Source: an uncultured bacterium (GTDB taxonomy: Bacteria; Verrucomicrobiota; Verrucomicrobiia; CAIQCK01). Taken from it: a stretch of DNA of 64,000 nt. Of this stretch, positions 61,401 through 64,000 are shown piece by piece. Numbering within the stretch: the stretch's first letter is position 1; each line of letters starts with the position of its first letter. The notes under the pieces are model-generated. The model was not told the DNA's origin and searched no databases. It saw nothing but the letters and a program-made list of their open reading frames with translations. Location of the stretch: NCBI GenBank assembly GCA_903870275.1, contig CAIQCK010000125.1, positions 1 through 64,000 of the forward strand, read 5' to 3'. The translations under genes were made by a program, and so were the position numbers.

Positions 61401-63970
61401 TTGTTGCTGGAGGCGGCCGAATTGCCGATGATGCCACTGCCGGATTTCAGGACGCCCGCGTTGGTGACGATCAGTACGCTGTATGGTCCGTTGGTGCCGA
61501 CCATGTAGGCGCCGCCATAGTTTGTGGTGACACCGCTGATGATGTTGGTCACCGGAGGAAGCGTGGGGTTGATGGTGAGGCTGAAGTTTGATGTGGAGGA
61601 CTGGCCGTCGTTGCCGGCCACCTGCACGGTGAAGCTGGCGTTTGTCGCCACGGAGGGCGAGCCGCCGATCACTCCCGCGCCGCTCAAACTCAAGCCCGCC
61701 GGAAGACTGCCGGAGAAGAGAGACCAGGCATAGGGTGTCATACCGCCGCTCGCGGCCAGTGCGACGTTGTAAGACACACCCACCGTGCCCGACGGCAACC
61801 GGTTGGTGGTCGTAACAATCGGTGGACCGACCGCCAAGGTCATCATGCGGCTCTGACTCGCGCCGGTGACGGTGTTCGAAAACGTCACCGTGTCGCTGTA
61901 GTTGCCATGGGCCAGCGCGGTCGCGCCGCCGTTGATGGACCAAGTCACCGTCGTGTAATCGCCCGCAGCCAGTGTTCCGCTGGTTGCAGAGAGACTCGTC
62001 CATGTCTGCGTAGAACTGGCCGTCCAAGTCAGGGATGTGGCGCCGCTGTTGGTCAGCGCATAGACGGCCGAGTTCGGCGTGAACGGTCCACCGACCGGTC
62101 CGCTGGCCGCAAACGTGGGAGACGACGCCTGCAAAGGATCCGGTGGACCGGCGAGCGCATAGATCAGATTGGTGCCGGTGGGCGTGCCCCAGCCGGTGCA
62201 GAGGTCGTATCCGGTGACGGCGGCGAACTTGGTGGGACTGCTGCTGCTGTAATTGTTGCCTGTCGTGGTGTCATTGAAGGTGGAAGTATAACTCGCGCCT
62301 TTGCCGATCGTGTAAATAGCCGGATTGATGAAGCCAACAGTGGGCCGGTTGTTTGCCGCCGCCTCTTGATTGACCAAGGCCATGAAGCCCGCCCACAACG
62401 GTGCCGCGCAACTGGTGCCGCCTTCGTTGTGATTGAAGCCGTCGGCACGAACATAGACATTGTCCGCTGTGAGAGCCACGTCCGGCACGTTGCGCATGGT
62501 TGTGGAACCCTGATTGGCGGTCATACTGATTCCTTGTTGATAGGTAGGGATTGCGTATTGGGTGCTGATGCCGCCGCCGCTGCCGATGTAGCTGCCGTTG
62601 TGAAACCCCCAGTTCCACACTGTCTCAGAAAAATACGCGCCCCCATCGGTTGTGGTCAAAGTCGTCCCGCCAACTTGGGTGATCGAGGGCGAATCGCCGG
62701 GAAACGGAATCAATCCGGTATAGGCATCGGCGTCGCCCGACGCCGCGAAAAACGACTGGCCCTGGGCCGCCATTTGCTGAAAAATCCCCTCGGCCACCGG
62801 GTCGGCTGCCCCGATGGGGTTATACCACGAACAGCTGAGTTGCTTGGCCAGATTGTCATTGGCCATCCGATTGAGGATGTCGTGCCAGTTGCCGTTCGGC
62901 CCCGCCTCATAGACGATGATCTTGGACACGCCCGGCGCCATCGAGATCACCATCTCAATGTCCAACGAAACCTCGACTTCCCCACCGTTGCCGGTTGGGA
63001 TGCCATTGAATCCGTCCAATAACACATTCATAAGCGTCACCGTCGGCAACCCCGCGAGCTTCTCGTAGTAAGTAATGTCGCTGACGGTGTAACCATCGAA
63101 CTGCAACAGCCCGACCGTCTGTCCGGCGCCCGTCAGGGAAGCGCCCGGCACATACGCCGCCCGAAAATCGTTCCCCATGTAACCGCCACCCGGTCCCGAT
63201 CCGGTGTTTATCGCCGCGTTGGCTTTGGCCGCAGCAGGCTGGCTCTTGAAACGCGGACGCGGCAGCGCGTAATTGTCGAGACCGCTGATGCGCAAGATCG
63301 GGACTGCCACGTCCAGTGACGGCTCGGTATCCGACGCGTAAAACGTACGTGTTTCCTTCGGATGCTGGTAGGTCCGCATCGTCACATGGAAAGCTTTCTC
63401 GATATCTGTGACGGCGCCCTCCACATCCAAGATCACGCGGTTGGGATGCGTGGTTGTCACCGCCAGCCCGCGGGTCTTCGCAAAATCCATGACCGCCTGA
63501 TAATCCTTCTCGCTCGGACCAAACCGCTGCGCAAACTGCTCCGGGGTCAGGTAGTGACGGTAGTTGGGACTGGTCGGATCGTAGATATCCTTGAGCAGGC
63601 TCTTGAGCGCTTCTTGGTTTTGCAACGGCAGTCCGATGGCCAGATGCAAACGGTTCGTGGCCGCAAGCCGGTCCACGGGTTGCAACGCCGCCACGGCTGC
63701 CGGAACGTGCCCTCGTAATTGTTGTCTGTCCGCCGCCGGGGCCACGGCCACGGCCGCCAACCAGACGATGAGTAGAGGAACCGAGAGTAAGTAATTCCAT
63801 CGCCGTCCGCTCCCACAGCCATGCGAGTTCTCGTCAGGTCTTTGATCCTTGTGGCGGTGTTTGCAAGAAACGGGTGCGCGTAGCGACCCGGTAAACCTTG
63901 GGGATGATAACAGTTCCAGCGCAGCAGACGTCGTTTGCTGCTCATGCTTCGCTTCTCGGTCGAAGCTCAT
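58457..63970 (-). CDS. Mosaic S53 (sedolisin) protease with T5SS/PEP-CTERM-type repeats and dockerin-like region
   Basis: A 1,837-residue protein; AAAGGAG 9 nt upstream supports ATG 63970. A long charged N-terminal region precedes a signal segment (LLSVPLLIVWLAAVAVA, 61-77). Residues 85-240 are a pro-kumamolisin-like propeptide. The S53 domain (about 260-610) has Glu333/Asp337 (EVSLD), Asp413 (SGD) and Ser520 (GGTSCAAP). Two Ig-like domains follow (612-800), then repeats of the VTGAGSVWSNN...VGYxGxxNSLTIAxGGQV type (815-1210), and a dockerin type I-like double calcium loop (DVNQNGTVNAVDMQQVKNNL, about 1627-1682). The C-terminus is a jelly-roll-like domain. Probably a surface or secreted acid-type protease; no PEP-CTERM signal is seen. 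Confidence 0.88.
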   Translation of the reverse strand: MSFDREAKHEQQTTSAALELLSSPRFTGSLRAPVSCKHRHKDQRPDENSHGCGSGRRWNYLLSVPLLIVWLAAVAVAPAADRQQLRGHVPAAVAALQPVDRLAATNRLHLAIGLPLQNQEALKSLLKDIYDPTSPNYRHYLTPEQFAQRFGPSEKDYQAVMDFAKTRGLAVTTTHPNRVILDVEGAVTDIEKAFHVTMRTYQHPKETRTFYASDTEPSLDVAVPILRISGLDNYALPRPRFKSQPAAAKANAAINTGSGPGGGYMGNDFRAAYVPGASLTGAGQTVGLLQFDGYTVSDITYYEKLAGLPTVTLMNVLLDGFNGIPTGNGGEVEVSLDIEMVISMAPGVSKIIVYEAGPNGNWHDILNRMANDNLAKQLSCSWYNPIGAADPVAEGIFQQMAAQGQSFFAASGDADAYTGLIPFPGDSPSITQVGGTTLTTTDGGAYFSETVWNWGFHNGSYIGSGGGISTQYAIPTYQQGISMTANQGSTTMRNVPDVALTADNVYVRADGFNHNEGGTSCAAPLWAGFMALVNQEAAANNRPTVGFINPAIYTIGKGASYTSTFNDTTTGNNYSSSSPTKFAAVTGYDLCTGWGTPTGTNLIYALAGPPDPLQASSPTFAASGPVGGPFTPNSAVYALTNSGATSLTWTASSTQTWTSLSATSGTLAAGDYTTVTWSINGGATALAHGNYSDTVTFSNTVTGASQSRMMTLAVGPPIVTTTNRLPSGTVGVSYNVALAASGGMTPYAWSLFSGSLPAGLSLSGAGVIGGSPSVATNASFTVQVAGNDGQSSTSNFSLTINPTLPPVTNIISGVTTNYGGAYMVGTNGPYSVLIVTNAGVLKSGSGIIGNSAASSNNYALVTGAGSVWSNSASLSIGSTGSFNQLSIGEAGRVINGSAYIGYDGTAGNNSVLVTGAGSVWSNKGSVYVGYSGSSNSLTIASGGQVVGTNDSYVGYTNRAANNSVLVTDPGSVWSNNGDVYVGYNGIGNSLTIAHGGQIISIANSGPVFNPVGLEIGYKSTASNNSVLVTGAGSVWSNNHVIVGYDGNSNRLTIANGGQVWETGDAGEIGQYSDNNSVWVTGTGSVWNISGNNVWVGDWGNNNSLTIANGGLVSDISGLIGGSYGFSNNSVLVTGAGSLWTNSHYVYVGADGPFNELTVNNGGQVIMDRFLTVGDTAIGYGNRLTIASGGAVTATNIIIGHGGATGNVATVSGGFLNATNATGGGALDISGGALNLNSGTVTVNQLIANNGPNSAVNFNGGTLNSGGSTVNNGSIFQVGYGTNAATLDLFGGTHSFANDLFINTNAILTGTGAITGSITNAGLIAPGNGLGVITDTGNLTILGGGAMTMELGGTSVGLYDQFDLTGALTFGGTLTVALLNGYTPQLGDHFNLFAFGNANGTFSQINLPTISPTLYWNISALYGTGVIEADQTTNGSLQVTLAPQAAIDAGAMWQVDAGGNWHTNNETVAGLVAGSHTVSYTNLTGWITPSNQIVQISVGAITATGGTYQLTPLLLAAVSCKTQGSAGTFDLNLNLNGTPSATVEPRIGGPAQLVFTFNKATTAADGTLDATEFTLTNATFVSASLVNSNLTLNLTNVLDQTMVTVVMNGLTDLAGNPLSGTNVVLVRSLYGDVNQNGTVNAVDMQQVKNNLLATLTPANFLCDVNCSGTINAVDLQQVKNNLLHSASLTAGSAPSTVSDSLTTSALATMTLGQALGATNLTWSTDGDAPWTATIAEDGSQAAWSGSIGNLNVSWVETTVTGPGTLSFDWMVSSELNGDYLTFSIDGVEQPGRISGEAGWQTLTFNIPAGTYRLTWTYSKNGATASGLDAGWLRRVTYR
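60341..61528 (-). repeat. Coding tandem repeats in the S53 protein (T5SS/PEP-CTERM-associated type)
   Basis: About eight imperfect units of 40-55 codons, each with an NNSVLVTGAGSVWSN block, a VGY block and a SLTIAxGGQ block. The DNA copies are also close, so the count may vary between strains. They predict a long beta-solenoid stalk between the protease and the C-terminal part. Confidence 0.8.
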
Positions 63971-64000
63971 GTCACTAATCTCCTTTTTTGGCCCGCTTTG

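Overview
The window looks like a chromosomal segment from a GC-rich, Gram-negative-type bacterium of the PVC group, most probably Verrucomicrobiota (Pedosphaerales/Limisphaerales-like). This placement is inference from gene content: Tat-exported Gfo/Idh/MocA oxidoreductases, a secreted type I sulfatase, a GH29 fucosidase, DMFase-like secreted hydrolases, a HzsA-like dihaem protein, an exosortase locus and T5SS/PEP-CTERM-type repeats. The 16S 3' end (1-462) carries a normal anti-Shine-Dalgarno sequence, and many genes show GGAG-type ribosome binding sites.

Layout. 1-592: 3' part of a 16S rRNA gene ending in its own strong terminator, with no 23S, 5S or tRNA after it. 0.9-7 kb: a Tat-exported oxidoreductase, then three tandem secreted paralogues of the N,N-dimethylformamidase large-subunit family. 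7-14.1 kb: a hypothetical protein, PhzF-like protein, alpha-L-fucosidase, secreted toroid protein, UbiD decarboxylase and VOC protein. 14.3-16.3 kb: an overlapping minus-strand operon of a HAD-Nudix fusion, FolB and a GmhA-like SIS protein, which may be a folate-branch unit. 16.7-25.8 kb: a second oxidoreductase, an isoprenylcysteine-methyltransferase-like protein, a TPR/metallo-beta-lactamase/zinc-knuckle fusion, an SDR, a sulfatase and a Tat-exported TIM-barrel isomerase. The gaps here are unusually rich in palindromic elements and duplicated leaders. 26.1-38.4 kb: mostly housekeeping genes (asd, pepA, purC, xerD, rnc), an L,D-transpeptidase, and secreted proteins including two that share an unrecognised domain. 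39.4-48.6 kb: glnE, rhomboid, cyclophilin-like protein, a secreted TIM-barrel protein with a divergent HGSNAT-like membrane acyltransferase, and an esterase-like protein. 49-54 kb: a compact exosortase locus (DUF4114/PEP-CTERM substrate, TPR protein, exosortase, small membrane protein, EpsI-like protein). 54.3-64 kb: a HzsA-like dihaem protein, a thioredoxin-like protein, galE and a 1,837-residue mosaic S53 protease.

The most interesting points are: (1) a structured TTCGGGCAG...CTGCCCGAA element, with compensatory changes between two copies, each upstream of a catabolic gene; (2) a HAD-Nudix fusion overlapping folB that could supply the two dephosphorylation steps before FolB; (3) the minimal exosortase locus with one dedicated substrate and a possible sigma-54 site; (4) the TPR-MBL-zinc-knuckle fusion; (5) several families of REP-like palindromes and heptad arrays placed next to stop codons. 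No phage, transposase, tRNA or CRISPR array was found.
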